Below are positions 8,634-17,314 of a stretch of DNA of 38,749 nucleotides, in pieces (within the stretch, counting starts at the first letter, position 1; each line of letters opens with the position of its first letter). Source of the DNA: Candidatus Methylomirabilota bacterium (GTDB taxonomy: Bacteria > Methylomirabilota > Methylomirabilia > Methylomirabilales > 2-02-FULL-66-22); the NCBI GenBank assembly GCA_026387775.1, contig JAPLLC010000012.1:1-38749 (forward strand), written 5' to 3'. The translations under genes and the position numbers were made by a program. The notes below the pieces were generated by a model that made no database searches, was not told where the DNA came from, and was given only the letters and a program-made list of their open reading frames with translations.

Positions 8634-9725
8634 TTAATCGGTTCGACCAATAGCGGCGGCGACCGCGTCTCCCACCGCCGGGGTCTTCGCTGTGCCGCCC
8701 AGATCCGCCGTATGATTCCGCCGATCCGCCAGCGTCTGCTCCACCGCCGCCTCGATCGCCCGCGCCGCCTGCGCGAGCTGGGCGTCCTTCTTCCGGTCCG
8801 CCAGCCACTCCAGCATCATGCGGGCCGACAGGATCTGGGCGATGGGATTTGCGATTCCCTTTCCCGCGATGTCCGGCGCCGTCCCGTGGGAGGGCTGGAA
8901 CAGCCCGAGAGTGTCCCCCACGTCTGCCGAGGGTGCCACGCCGAGTCCCCCCACGGTGCCCGCCCCCAGGTCCGAGATGATGTCCCCGAACATGTTCTCG
9001 GCCACCATCACGTCGTAGTGGAGCGGGCGCTGCACCATGTACATAGTCATGGCGTCCACGTAGGCGTGCTCGGTCTGGATCCCGGGGAATTCCTTGGCCA
9101 CACCGTAGAAGATCTGCCGGAAGAACGCCATACTCTTCAGCACGTTCGCCTTGTCCACGCAGGTCACGCGCCGAACCTTGTCCCGTACCGCTCCTTGCCG
9201 CCCCTGCGCGATCCGGAAGGCGTACCGCACGATGCGCTCGGTCCCCTGGCGCGTGATGACCATGTTGTCCACCGCCACCTGCTCGCCCACCTTCACCCCT
9301 GCCCCGCGCGAGGCATAGAGCCCCTCGACGTTTTCCCGCATGATCACATAGTCGATAGCCGGATCGCCGGCCAGGGCGGAAGGCACCCCCGCGTAGCGCT
9401 TGATGGGCCGGATCCCGGCGTACAGATCCAGCACGAAGCGCAGCGTGAGTTGCGGCGCGATCTCGGTGCCGTCGGGAAACCGGATGCTCGGGTCGCCGGT
9501 CGATCCGAACAGGATGGCGTCTCCCGTCCGGCAGGCCTCCAGCGTCTCGGCAGGCAGGTCGGTTTCGGTCTCCTTGTAGCACAGGGCGCCGGCCCGGTAT
9601 TCCTTGCACTCGAAGCGGAGTCCCGGAAAGTTCGCCTCGGCCGCCCGCAGGACTTTCAGCGCCTCTGCCATCACCTCCGGGCCGATCCCATCACCAGGGA
9701 TGACGATGATTCGATACGTCGCCAT
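8634..9725 (-). CDS. Isopropylmalate/tartrate dehydrogenase-type NAD-dependent enzyme
   Basis: 363 aa, the size of LeuB and tartrate dehydrogenase. These enzymes oxidise and decarboxylate 2-hydroxy-diacids with NAD and a divalent metal. Visible motifs: VIPGDGIGPEV near the N-terminus, the substrate arginines in LRF and RPIKR, RENVEGLYASR with the catalytic Tyr, the Lys of VDKANVL, and the metal aspartates in YVDAMTMYM and NMFGDIISD. The C-terminal PSHGTAPDIAGKGIANP is the family signature. No leucine-synthesis gene is adjacent; the neighbours are catabolic, so a tartrate or methyl-/hydroxymalate type substrate is more likely than leucine synthesis. The start at 9725 follows AAGGGGAT. It lies 66 bp downstream of the amidohydrolase and belongs to the same transcription unit. 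Confidence 0.85.
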   Translation of the reverse strand: MATYRIIVIPGDGIGPEVMAEALKVLRAAEANFPGLRFECKEYRAGALCYKETETDLPAETLEACRTGDAILFGSTGDPSIRFPDGTEIAPQLTLRFVLDLYAGIRPIKRYAGVPSALAGDPAIDYVIMRENVEGLYASRGAGVKVGEQVAVDNMVITRQGTERIVRYAFRIAQGRQGAVRDKVRRVTCVDKANVLKSMAFFRQIFYGVAKEFPGIQTEHAYVDAMTMYMVQRPLHYDVMVAENMFGDIISDLGAGTVGGLGVAPSADVGDTLGLFQPSHGTAPDIAGKGIANPIAQILSARMMLEWLADRKKDAQLAQAARAIEAAVEQTLADRRNHTADLGGTAKTPAVGDAVAAAIGRTD

Positions 9726-9791
9726 GATTATCCCCTTGATGAAAGAGTGAGAACTCGAATTGACTGGCTCAGGGCCGGTCCGCGCGCTCGT

Positions 9792-10961
9792 TCATCCACC
9801 AAACGGGCCGCGCACGATCGGCGCTCCCTGGCTCACAAGCAACCGGCCTCGACCGTACACTCGATCTACGGCTCCGCCAGCGTCGAGGATCAGGATGTCG
9901 GCATCGGAACCGACCGCGAGTCGACCCTTCCGAGCAAGGCCGAGAAGATCGGCCACATGGCGCGTGGCGAACGCGGCCGCTTGTCCCCAGTTCATTCCTC
10001 CGGCGACCAGCTCGCGGACAGTGCCGAGGATGGCTTCGGGGCCGGCCATGTACAGTCCAGCGACTTTCCCCGCCGCATCCAGTCGCGGATAGGGCACACC
10101 GCTGTCCGTCGAGAGCGTGATGCGTGCCGCGGGAACACCCGCGGCCAAAGCTTCCCGGATCGCCTCGGCGGGCCGGATCGCCTCCGGGTGGCCTGTTTCC
10201 GGTCGTTGCATCGCCGTCAGATCGATGCTTCCTCCGTCGCGGGCGTATTCCATCGCCTGCTTCCAGAGGCCCGGGTTCCGGTTGACGTGAATCGCCAGCA
10301 GGCGATCGTGCGGGATGCCCGTCCGCCGCTGCACCTCACGGAGCGGCATCAGCCCCTCGGGATGATCCCCGATGTGGGCGTGGAGCAGTGCGCGCTTTCC
10401 CGCCAGGCGTCCCCCCGTGTAGGCGGCGTGCGCCAGCCGGCACAGCTCATCCATGCCGTAGAGCGGGGCCCGCGGTTCGGAGATGGCCACCTTGACCCCG
10501 AGCACTCGATCGACAAACGCCACGTCCGCCTGCGGATCTCCCGTGAGTGTTGGCACGGGCTGTTTCCAGCCTCCCGTGTAACAGTAGGCGCTGATCCCCT
10601 CGCACTCCAAGGCGGCGGCGCGCGCCAAGAGACACGGAATACCCCGGCTCAGGCTGTCCGCTCCGAGGGGCGAGATCACCGTGGTGACCCCCGCGCCCGC
10701 GATGCGCTCGATCTGGAGGTCCGTGCTGCGCGTCGTCGGCCCACCCAGACCGCTCGCCCCCATGACGTGGATGTGGCCGTCGATCAGACCGGGCAGGACG
10801 ATTCGGTCGGCAACGCTGCAGACCTCTCCCTCTCCGATTCCCGTCGGCACAAGAAGATCGGGGCCAACGGCCGCGATTCGATCGCCCAGGATGAGGAGAT
10901 CGGCGATTCCCCGATCCTCCGGATCGAACACGTGCCCGCCCGCAAGCAGCACCCAGCTCAT
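9792..10961 (-). CDS. iadA: Isoaspartyl dipeptidase (IadA)-like amidohydrolase
   Basis: 389 aa from the ATG at 10961, essentially the length of E. coli IadA (390), which cuts beta-aspartyl dipeptides with a two-zinc centre. Ligands are in place: H63-x-H65 (DGHIH), K157 in LGVKVAIS (the lysine carboxylated in IadA), H196 in AHIGDH, H225 in IHVNRN and an Asp in TLSTDSG. Segments GPTTRS and GADSLSR also match IadA closely. A longer frame would start in repeat DNA and is rejected. The surrounding operon is for hydroxy-acid breakdown, so the physiological substrate may differ from isoaspartyl peptides, for example a lactone or N-acyl compound (inference). Confidence 0.8.
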   Translation of the reverse strand: MSWVLLAGGHVFDPEDRGIADLLILGDRIAAVGPDLLVPTGIGEGEVCSVADRIVLPGLIDGHIHVMGASGLGGPTTRSTDLQIERIAGAGVTTVISPLGADSLSRGIPCLLARAAALECEGISAYCYTGGWKQPVPTLTGDPQADVAFVDRVLGVKVAISEPRAPLYGMDELCRLAHAAYTGGRLAGKRALLHAHIGDHPEGLMPLREVQRRTGIPHDRLLAIHVNRNPGLWKQAMEYARDGGSIDLTAMQRPETGHPEAIRPAEAIREALAAGVPAARITLSTDSGVPYPRLDAAGKVAGLYMAGPEAILGTVRELVAGGMNWGQAAAFATRHVADLLGLARKGRLAVGSDADILILDAGGAVDRVYGRGRLLVSQGAPIVRGPFGG

Positions 10962-10989
10962 GGCGATACCCCGGTTTGACAGTTCGACA

Positions 10990-11040
10990 GTTCGGCTGTT
11001 CGGCAGTTCGGCAGTACCTAGAACCACCGAACAGCCGAAC
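10990..11040. repeat. Inverted array of GTTCGGCA-type units
   Basis: A perfect 14-bp inverted repeat (GTTCGGCTGTTCGG at 10990-11003 with its complement at 11027-11040, loop 23 nt). The left arm sits in short tandem units of the form (G)TTCGGCAG. It fills the gap between the SDR and the amidohydrolase, so in RNA it would form a long hairpin inside the operon. The structure is seen; it could tune expression of the downstream genes or be a dispersed repeat. Confidence 0.55.
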
Positions 11041-11057
11041 CGCCGAACCGTTCTTGG

Positions 11058-11807
11058 TTAGTCACACGTGATCCCGCCGTTCACCTCGATCGTCTCGCCG
11101 CTGATGAAGCGGGCGGCGTCGGAGGCCAGGAAGGCCACGGCGTCGGCGATGTCCTCGGGCTCGGCCATCCGGCCCAGCGGGGTGTTCTTGATGACCCCCT
11201 CGATCACCGATCGGGGCCATTCGGCCGTCATGTCGGTCAGGCTCGGGCCGGGGTTGACGCCGTTCACCACGATGCCGTACTGCCCGAGCTCCTTCCCCAG
11301 CTTCTTGGTCAGGGCCAGGACGCCCCCCTTGGAAGCCACGTAGTGGACCCCCGCGTAGGTCCCGCCGTTTCGCGCCCCGACGGAAGCGATGTTGACGATG
11401 TGGCCCCGACCCTGCTTCCGCATGACGGGTATCACAGCCCGGCAGGTGAGAAAGGGCCCCTTCATGTTGACCCCGATGACTCGATCCCATTCCTCGTCGG
11501 TCGTCTCCTCGATCGGCTTGAGGATCTGAATCCCCGCGTTGTTCACCAGGATGTCTACCCGGTTGTCATACTTCTGGAGCGCCAGGTCGACCATCGCCTG
11601 CACGCTCTGCGCCGAGGAGACGTCCAGGTGAACCGCGGTCGCCTCGCCGCCGTCCTGCTTCACCAGGGCCACCGTCTCTTCGGCCCCCGGCAGATTGATG
11701 TCCCCGGCCACCACCCGGGCACCGCCCCGAGCGAGCCGCCGCACGATGGCCCGGCCGAACCCTCGGGCCACGCCGGTCACGATTGCCGTCTGTCCTGCGA
11801 ACTCCAT
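11058..11807 (-). CDS. Short-chain dehydrogenase/reductase (FabG-like)
   Basis: 249 aa classical SDR, an NAD(P)-dependent alcohol/ketone oxidoreductase. TG-x3-G-x-G is at 11-18 (TGVARGFG), D36 after the second strand suggests NAD(H), NNAG is at 89-92, the catalytic triad is S142, Y156, K160, and the C-terminal EVNGGITCD is typical. Its place between the SAF-domain dehydrogenase and the amidohydrolase points to oxidation of a hydroxy acid or sugar-acid intermediate rather than fatty-acid synthesis. The substrate cannot be read from sequence. It ends about 95 bp before the next gene, with the inverted array at 10990-11040 in the gap. Confidence 0.88.
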   Translation of the reverse strand: MEFAGQTAIVTGVARGFGRAIVRRLARGGARVVAGDINLPGAEETVALVKQDGGEATAVHLDVSSAQSVQAMVDLALQKYDNRVDILVNNAGIQILKPIEETTDEEWDRVIGVNMKGPFLTCRAVIPVMRKQGRGHIVNIASVGARNGGTYAGVHYVASKGGVLALTKKLGKELGQYGIVVNGVNPGPSLTDMTAEWPRSVIEGVIKNTPLGRMAEPEDIADAVAFLASDAARFISGETIEVNGGITCD

Positions 11808-11891
11808 CGAGATCTCCTCCTTCCCCTCGAACCCAGATCAACTGGAATGGTAGCTTCCCTCGAAAATCCCGTATTACCCCCCCTACCGCGG

Positions 11892-13235
11892 CTACTTCTT
11901 CGGCGCAAACACCGTTTCCATCTCGCGCCGGAAGGCCACGGTCGGATCCGTGGGGTCGACCTCGACATCCGCCCAACTGACGAGCCGCCCCTTCGCGACG
12001 GGCCGGACCAGCTTCATGTGCGCGAGACCCAGGGGAAGCCCGTTCTTGGCCAGCGAGGTTGCGGCGGGCATGATCTTCCCCCAGACCATGTAGCCGCCTT
12101 CGCCATCGAGGACCTCGCCGGCCCTGAGGTCTCGCTTGGCCGTGGCCACCACGTCGGCGTTCCAGCACGTGGCGCTCCCCGTCGCCTCACCACGGCACAT
12201 GATCGAGGCGACGCTGATCCCCAGCTCCAGCCCGATGAGGTGGAGCGGTCGATACAGGCCGGCGTACTTCCCTGTCTCATCGGGCAGCAGCCAGTATTCC
12301 TTGAAGGAGCGCTGGGTGTATTCGGTCGGCGCCTCGAATGTGACATAGACGCCCTGCTGGAGGTGGTGGGGCACCGGGGTCATGTCCCGGTTCAGGCTGG
12401 AGATGACCTCGACCGTCCCCTTGTACGCCAGGGTGCCGCCGTCGGCCTTTGGCTTCAGGAACTTCGCGATGTCCGCGGCCGGGACCGGTGGGAATTCGAG
12501 ACCGTCGGGGGGCGCCGCGAGGCCGGTGGCGTTGCAGACGGCCGTCATCTCTATCCCCGACTTGGTCCCGTCGATGAACGAGTTGAACATCTTCGGATTC
12601 GCCCCCGCCTTGGCCACCGTCTCCTTGCTCCAGCCGAAATTGTCCCAGACCGTTTCAGGCGTGGACTCGTGGAAGCTTGGATGGTACCGGGTCCCCTTCC
12701 CGGCGCAGGTCACGGGGAAGCCGCAGGCCCGCGCCCAGTCCACCAGCTCGCAGATGATGGCCGGCTGGTCCCCGTAAGCCAGGGAGTAGATCACCCCTGC
12801 CTCCTCTGCCCGCCTGGAGAGGAGCGGGCCCGTCAGGACGTCGGCCTCGACACAGACCATGATGATGTGCCGCCCGTGGGCGATGGCAGCCAGCGCGTGC
12901 CTGGTGCCCGCCGACGGGATCCCCGGCGCCTCGATCACCACATCCAGCCCGTCCGCCGCGATCAGCGCCATGGCATCGTCGGTGAGGTGCGTGCCGCCGC
13001 TCTTGAGCGCCTCGGCGAACGACGGGGCGGCAAACTGCTCGGCCGGCCATCCGGTGCCGCGGCCCGCCTGGCGCGCCCGCTCCACGTTCAGGTCGGCAAT
13101 CCCCAGGATCTGCATCCCGGGTGTGAGCCGAGCCTGGGCCAGGAACATGGTGCCGAACTTGCCGGCCCCGATGAGGCCGATCCGGATGGGGCCGCGCGCG
13201 ATCACGCGTTCCTGCAAGAGACGGAAGAGGTTCAT
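11892..13235 (-). CDS. NAD(P)-dependent dehydrogenase with C-terminal SAF domain (COG4091-like)
   Basis: 447 aa from the ATG at 13235, which follows AAGGAGTCG; upstream codons in the frame have no start signal. An N-terminal Rossmann fold (IRIGLIGAGKFGTMF around residues 17-31) and a homoserine-dehydrogenase-like middle are followed by a SAF domain near the C-terminus (about 350-420). This arrangement matches the proteins annotated as predicted homoserine dehydrogenase with SAF domain. The true reaction of the family is uncertain, and members often sit in sugar-acid catabolic operons, as here. It is the first gene after the promoter at 13319-13348 and heads the run through the SDR, IadA-like, tartrate-type and PdxA-like genes. 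Confidence 0.8.
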   Translation of the reverse strand: MNLFRLLQERVIARGPIRIGLIGAGKFGTMFLAQARLTPGMQILGIADLNVERARQAGRGTGWPAEQFAAPSFAEALKSGGTHLTDDAMALIAADGLDVVIEAPGIPSAGTRHALAAIAHGRHIIMVCVEADVLTGPLLSRRAEEAGVIYSLAYGDQPAIICELVDWARACGFPVTCAGKGTRYHPSFHESTPETVWDNFGWSKETVAKAGANPKMFNSFIDGTKSGIEMTAVCNATGLAAPPDGLEFPPVPAADIAKFLKPKADGGTLAYKGTVEVISSLNRDMTPVPHHLQQGVYVTFEAPTEYTQRSFKEYWLLPDETGKYAGLYRPLHLIGLELGISVASIMCRGEATGSATCWNADVVATAKRDLRAGEVLDGEGGYMVWGKIMPAATSLAKNGLPLGLAHMKLVRPVAKGRLVSWADVEVDPTDPTVAFRREMETVFAPKK

Positions 13236-13318
13236 GATGACGACTCCTTGCCATGCCGGAGGCAACGCAGCGCAGCCGGGGCGACCGGTCCGGTCCATCT
13301 CGGCGGTCGGAGGGCCGG

Positions 13319-13348
13319 ATAGTAATGCAAAAGGGCGGTCATTGTCCA
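13319..13348 (-). promoter_or_regulatory. Sigma70-like promoter of the SAF-dehydrogenase operon
   Basis: On the minus strand TGGACA (-35, 13343-13348), an 18-nt spacer and TACTAT (-10, 13319-13324), each one mismatch from consensus. Transcription would begin about 77 nt before the ATG at 13235. It lies between the broken GntR gene and the operon that regulator would be expected to control. Confidence 0.5.
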
Positions 13349-13401
13349 GAACGACGCCGGGCGGAAGGGACCTGCCCTCGCTCTGCGGATTTTCGCAGCG
13401 A

Positions 13402-14139
13402 TCAGGAAGAACGATAGCCGACGGCGGGGCGCGTCTTCAGTGTTATCGCGGCCGGCGGCGTACTCGCCTCTTCCGCGTGGGCGCGCTGCCAGAGACGCTC
13501 CACCGACCGACGGATGTGCACCCGCATGGCGGCCTCGCTCGCGTCCGGGTCGCGATGCCCCAGGGCTTGGAGGATCGCCTGGTGCTCGGGGAGGGATTCG
13601 GCAAGGCTGCGCGGGACCCCTACCTGTTACGCGGAGATCATCATGTTGACGGACTCCATCGCCGCCGCCAGGTGGGGGTTTTCCGTCAATTCCACCAGGC
13701 GCCAATGAAAGTGCCGATCGCACGTGAGATACCGCCGCACCTCCGCGGCGGATGGCTTCTTGCTGAATCCGTCGAACAGCTTCTTGAACTCCCGTACTTC
13801 GGTTGGGGTGATCCGGGTGGCGGCGAGGCGGGCCGCGATCGGCTCCAAGCCCTCGCGCACCTCGAACAGTTGCGCCATCTCTCGCATGCTAAACCGCTTG
13901 ACGTAGATCCCCCGGCGCGACACCCACTCGACCAGCCGCTCCTGCGCCAGGCGCTTCAGCGCGTTGACGAGAGGGGTCCGACTCACCCCCATGTCCCGCG
14001 CCAGCTTCTCCTGCAGGATCCGCTGCCCTGGCGCCAACTGCCCGTCGGCGATCATTCGCTTCAGGCGCGAGTAGATCTTGTCGTCGAGGTTCTCGTGCTC
14101 GATGAGGAGGGGGCTCGTATTCCGATCCTGTCTCACCAT
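13402..14139 (-). pseudogene. GntR/FCD-family regulator interrupted by an in-frame stop
   Basis: The GntR winged helix (residues about 18-80, with LARDMGVSRTPLVNALKRL) and most of the FCD ligand-binding domain are intact up to codon 170 (MMISA). A TAA stop then occupies 13627-13629. The same frame continues for 74 more codons with sequence typical of an FCD C-terminus (SLAESLPEHQAILQALGHRD, then EAAMRVHIRRSVERL) to a TGA at 13402-13404. The intact protein would be 245 aa, normal for the family. No frameshift is needed; one base change (for example CAA to TAA) explains it. Either this is a recent nonsense mutation, a base error in the assembly, or a truncated 170-aa protein is made. It starts 13 bp after dctM. 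Confidence 0.75.
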
Positions 14140-14152
14140 GTTTGTCTTCCCC

Positions 14153-15436
14153 TCACTTCTTGAACATCAAATTGGGAAGCCAGGTCGAGATCGACGGTAC
14201 CAGGGTGACGATCACGAGTGACACCAGGAGCGGCACCAGGAACGGCCAGATCGCGCGGGCCATCCGGGAGAAGGAGACGTTCGAAATGATACTCACCATG
14301 TACAAGCTCATTCCGACCGGAGGCGTCAGGAGGCCAATCATCAGGTTCAGCACCACCACCACGCCCAGGTGGACCGGATCCACGCCCGCCGCGTACAAAG
14401 GCGGCACAAGCAGGGGCGTCATCACCATGATGGCGGCGATCGACTCCATGAACATCCCCACGATGAGGAGGATCACGTTCGTCAGCATCAGGAGGACGAC
14501 GGGGTCTTTTGAAAAGCCGAGGAGCAGCTCCGACATCTGGGCCGGGACCTGCTCGACGGTCAGCGCCCAGGCAAAGATCGCCGCCGAGGAGACGATGAAC
14601 ATGATGGTGGCCGTGGCCCGCACCGTTTCACGCGCCCCCTGGAGGAGGCGCTCCCAGGTCAGCTCCTTGTAGACGACTGCCCCCAGGAAGAGCGAGTAGA
14701 ACACCGTGAAGGCGGCCAGCTCCGTCGGGCCGAACCAGCCGAACAGAAGGCCGCACACCAGGATCACGGGAGTTGCCAGGGCGGGCAGGGCCACGAGCGC
14801 CGTGTGAAGTTTCTCCCGCCACGGCCGCACGTGCGTCTCGCGGGGGAAGTTGTACTTCCGGGCGAAGTACCACACCTGCACGCACAGGCACAGCGTGATG
14901 ACCAGCGCCGGGACGATGCCGGCAATGAGGAGCTTGATACCCGATACTTCGGCCACGCTGGCATAGATGATCATGGGGATGCTGGGTGGAAAGATGGGGC
15001 CGAGCGTCGCAGCAGCCGCGGTGATGCTGGCCGCCACCTCTTCCTTGTATCCCTGCTCCTTCATGGCTTTGATCTGGATGTTGCCGAGGGCGCCGATATC
15101 GGCGAGAGCCGCCCCGGAAATCCCCGCCATCACCAGGTTGGCCAGCACGTTGACGTAGGCCAGCCCACCCTTCACCCGCCCCACCACGAGCTTTGCCGCC
15201 TCGTAGAGGCGGTAGGTGATCCCCGTGGCGTTCAGCAGGCTCCCGACGAAGATGAACAGGACCACGGCCAGGAGCGGAAACGAATTGAGAGCGTTCCCCA
15301 TCCGGTGGGCGATGGTCGCCAGGGGGATGCCTGCCACGACGATGTAGGTGACGGCCGAGAGGCCCATGCTGACCGCCAGGGGGACCCCCAGGAGGCTCAG
15401 GAGCAGGAAGAGTCCTATGATGTGGAAGCCGCTCAC
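14153..15436 (-). CDS. dctM: TRAP transporter large permease (DctM type)
   Basis: 427 aa, an integral membrane protein with about 12 hydrophobic segments, the transporting subunit of a TRAP system that moves an organic acid with sodium. Typical motifs: PLLAVVLFIFVGSLL, the P-P-S-IPMI loop (IFPPSIPMIIYA) and LTPPVGMSLYMVS near the C-terminus. It starts with GTG at 15436, overlapping the dctQ stop by 4 bp (GTGA), so it is translationally coupled to dctQ. Its stop lies 13 bp before the broken GntR gene. The substrate is unknown; the neighbouring split transketolase and racemase suggest a hydroxy- or sugar-acid. Confidence 0.93.
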   Translation of the reverse strand: MSGFHIIGLFLLLSLLGVPLAVSMGLSAVTYIVVAGIPLATIAHRMGNALNSFPLLAVVLFIFVGSLLNATGITYRLYEAAKLVVGRVKGGLAYVNVLANLVMAGISGAALADIGALGNIQIKAMKEQGYKEEVAASITAAAATLGPIFPPSIPMIIYASVAEVSGIKLLIAGIVPALVITLCLCVQVWYFARKYNFPRETHVRPWREKLHTALVALPALATPVILVCGLLFGWFGPTELAAFTVFYSLFLGAVVYKELTWERLLQGARETVRATATIMFIVSSAAIFAWALTVEQVPAQMSELLLGFSKDPVVLLMLTNVILLIVGMFMESIAAIMVMTPLLVPPLYAAGVDPVHLGVVVVLNLMIGLLTPPVGMSLYMVSIISNVSFSRMARAIWPFLVPLLVSLVIVTLVPSISTWLPNLMFKK

Positions 15437-15933
15437 TGTCGGCCTCCTTCCGGCTGTCTCTTCGCCGTGTTTACGAACTTCTCCGCAGCGGTCAGCAGCA
15501 GGAGCGCCATGCCCAGGTACGCCCCGGCAAAGAAGACGATATTGGGGATGCCAAGGCCTGGGCTCGGCACGCTCCCATTCTTGGCCATGAACTGGTACTC
15601 GCTCACCAGGAAGAAGAGACAGTAGACTGCCGTCAGCAGTGCAGCGAAGGTGTCCAAGGCCCGCTTCAGCTTCGGGCCGGCCTTATGGGTCAGAAGATCG
15701 ATGTTGACATGCAGCCCCTCCCGAAACAGCAGGGGGACCAGCAGGAACACCAGGCTGATGTGGGCAAAGCGCGCCAGCTCCTCGATGCCGGCAAAGGCCA
15801 TGGAGGCGAAATCCCGCAAGAGGATCTGGGCGAAGATTAGAGTCGCAATCACGGCCAGGCAGACGAGGGACACATACTCGCAGGCCTGGGCCGTCTTGCC
15901 GATGAAGCTCACCCGCGGCGCCGGTTGGGCCAT
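15433..15933 (-). CDS. dctQ: TRAP transporter small permease (DctQ type)
   Basis: 166 aa with four hydrophobic segments (about residues 20-40, 55-75, 90-110, 128-150), the standard DctQ topology. It has the usual charged HVNIDLL motif after the second helix. It partners DctM and docks the periplasmic receptor. It overlaps dctM by 4 bp. It is separated from dctP by 302 bp, much of it a palindromic repeat, which may lower permease expression relative to the abundant binding protein. Confidence 0.9.
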   Translation of the reverse strand: MAQPAPRVSFIGKTAQACEYVSLVCLAVIATLIFAQILLRDFASMAFAGIEELARFAHISLVFLLVPLLFREGLHVNIDLLTHKAGPKLKRALDTFAALLTAVYCLFFLVSEYQFMAKNGSVPSPGLGIPNIVFFAGAYLGMALLLLTAAEKFVNTAKRQPEGGRQ

Positions 15934-16091
15934 GATCGCATCCTACCCTTCATCGTGTCGCATCCGGCGGGGTGCTTTCCCTCCGCCGGGCAGGCCGGCA
16001 GACGCGAGCCAGTCCTTGCGACCCGGCCCGCGTCCACCGCCTACGCGATCCGAAGCACTCGTACCAGGATACAAAAAGACTCAGATCTCCT
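15934..16091. other. Non-coding spacer between dctP and dctQ (non-repeat part)
   Basis: Together with the repeat at 16092-16235 this makes a 302-bp gap inside the TRAP operon. I see no gene, promoter or recognisable site in this part. Confidence 0.5.
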
Positions 16092-16235
16092 CAGGCCGCT
16101 CAAAACGGTCCAGATGCAAGGCGGCACGCGATGGGCGGGGCACCCGCCGCAGGTGGGTCCAGGCGTACTACAGGTACGCCGCAACGAGTGCCCCGAGTAA
16201 GCCAACGCCGCAGATGGGCCGTTTTCGGCGGCCTG
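16092..16235. repeat. Full-length palindromic repeat abutting the dctP stop codon
   Basis: 144 bp. The outer arms, 16092-16117 (CAGGCCGCTCAAAACGGTCC...) and 16210-16235, are reverse complements over 21 of 26 positions. A central small palindrome GGCGTAC-n5-GTACGCC lies at 16162-16180, followed by GCAACGAG. The last base touches the dctP stop codon (16236-16238) with no gap. The same layout recurs at 34600-34724. In the transcript it would fold into a long branched hairpin between dctP and dctQ. Confidence 0.85.
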
Positions 16236-17234
16236 CTACTGGATGGCGCGGATCTCTTTGTACACCTCGCCGAACTTGGCGTCGAACCGCTTTGACACCT
16301 CGCCCTGCACGCGGGTCCGGAAGGCCTCGACATCCAGCCCTTCCTTGGGGCCGATGACCTTCATCCCCTTGTCGGCCAGTTGCTTGGTGTAGGAGTCATC
16401 GCTCTCCAGTGTCATCTGGGTCGCTTTCTTGCTGACTTCGCTGGCGGCCTCCATGATCTGTCCCTGCAGCGTGGGTGAAAGCTTCTGCCAGGCAGCTTCA
16501 TTGAAGACTACCAGCTCCGCACCCTTGATGTGGCCGGTCAACATCAGGTGCGATTGTGTCTCGTAGAACTTGTTGGCGAAGATCGTGTCGACCGGATTCT
16601 CCTGGCCGTTCACGGCCTTCGTCGCCAGTTGCGTCGACAGTTCGGCGAAGTCGACAGGGGTGGCCACCGCTCCCATGCCCTCCACCGCCGCCATGTAGAT
16701 AGGGAAGGGGATGGCGCGGATCTTCAGCCCCTGGAGATCCTTGGGGGACAGGACCTGCCGATCCGCGGTGAGCTGCCGCGTGCCGAAGTAGAATGTGTAG
16801 AACACCCGCACGCCGCGCGCCTTCAGCAGCCCCTCGCCCAGCTTCTTCATGACCGGCGAGTTGGGATCGGCGACCCGCATCAGGTGCTCCACGTCCTTGT
16901 ACATGAAGGGGGTGTCCAGGGCTGCGAACGGCTCGTACAGCGACCCGATGCCGGCCATGGTGTTGTGATGCAGCTGCACCGTGCCGGAGCTGACGGCCTC
17001 CGCCTGCTCCTGGAGGGTCCCGAGCTGGGAGGAGGGGAAGACGTTGACCTTGACGGCCCCCTTGGTCTTCTCCTCGATGGCCTTGGCCAGCATAGCGGCC
17101 TGCTGCCCTGCGATGCTGCTCGGCGCATTCATGTGGGCGTAGCGCAGCGTCACGGTTTGCGCGGCGGCATCCTGCACCGCCAAGGCGCTCAGCGCCAGGG
17201 TCACGACACCGATCAGACACAAGAGCTTCTTCAT
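16236..17234 (-). CDS. dctP: TRAP transporter periplasmic solute receptor (DctP type)
   Basis: 332 aa from the ATG at 17234 (GGGGGTAAAGG upstream). A Sec signal peptide covers residues 1 to about 25 (MKKLLCLIG...AAAQ), so the protein is periplasmic. The DctP fold is shown by RQLTADRQV, DLQGLKIRAIP (with the Arg that binds the substrate carboxylate), TPVDFAELSTQLATKAVNGQ and the NPVDTI region. It captures an organic acid and delivers it to DctQM. It lies about 80 bp downstream of the split transketolase. Its stop codon is directly followed by the repeat at 16092-16235. A longer N-terminal frame is rejected because it puts residues before the signal peptide. Confidence 0.92.
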   Translation of the reverse strand: MKKLLCLIGVVTLALSALAVQDAAAQTVTLRYAHMNAPSSIAGQQAAMLAKAIEEKTKGAVKVNVFPSSQLGTLQEQAEAVSSGTVQLHHNTMAGIGSLYEPFAALDTPFMYKDVEHLMRVADPNSPVMKKLGEGLLKARGVRVFYTFYFGTRQLTADRQVLSPKDLQGLKIRAIPFPIYMAAVEGMGAVATPVDFAELSTQLATKAVNGQENPVDTIFANKFYETQSHLMLTGHIKGAELVVFNEAAWQKLSPTLQGQIMEAASEVSKKATQMTLESDDSYTKQLADKGMKVIGPKEGLDVEAFRTRVQGEVSKRFDAKFGEVYKEIRAIQ

Positions 17235-17314
17235 GACCTTTACCCCCTTCGTGTGAGTTACAAGTCCCAAAAACGACGGCTTCTTCGTTCTCCCGATCCT
17301 TTTCTCCTCCCGGC

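Noticed and set aside
13232-13723. 163-codon minus-strand frame covering the GntR C-terminus in another frame
   Set aside because: The true continuation of the FCD domain is in the GntR frame itself, so no frameshift is needed.
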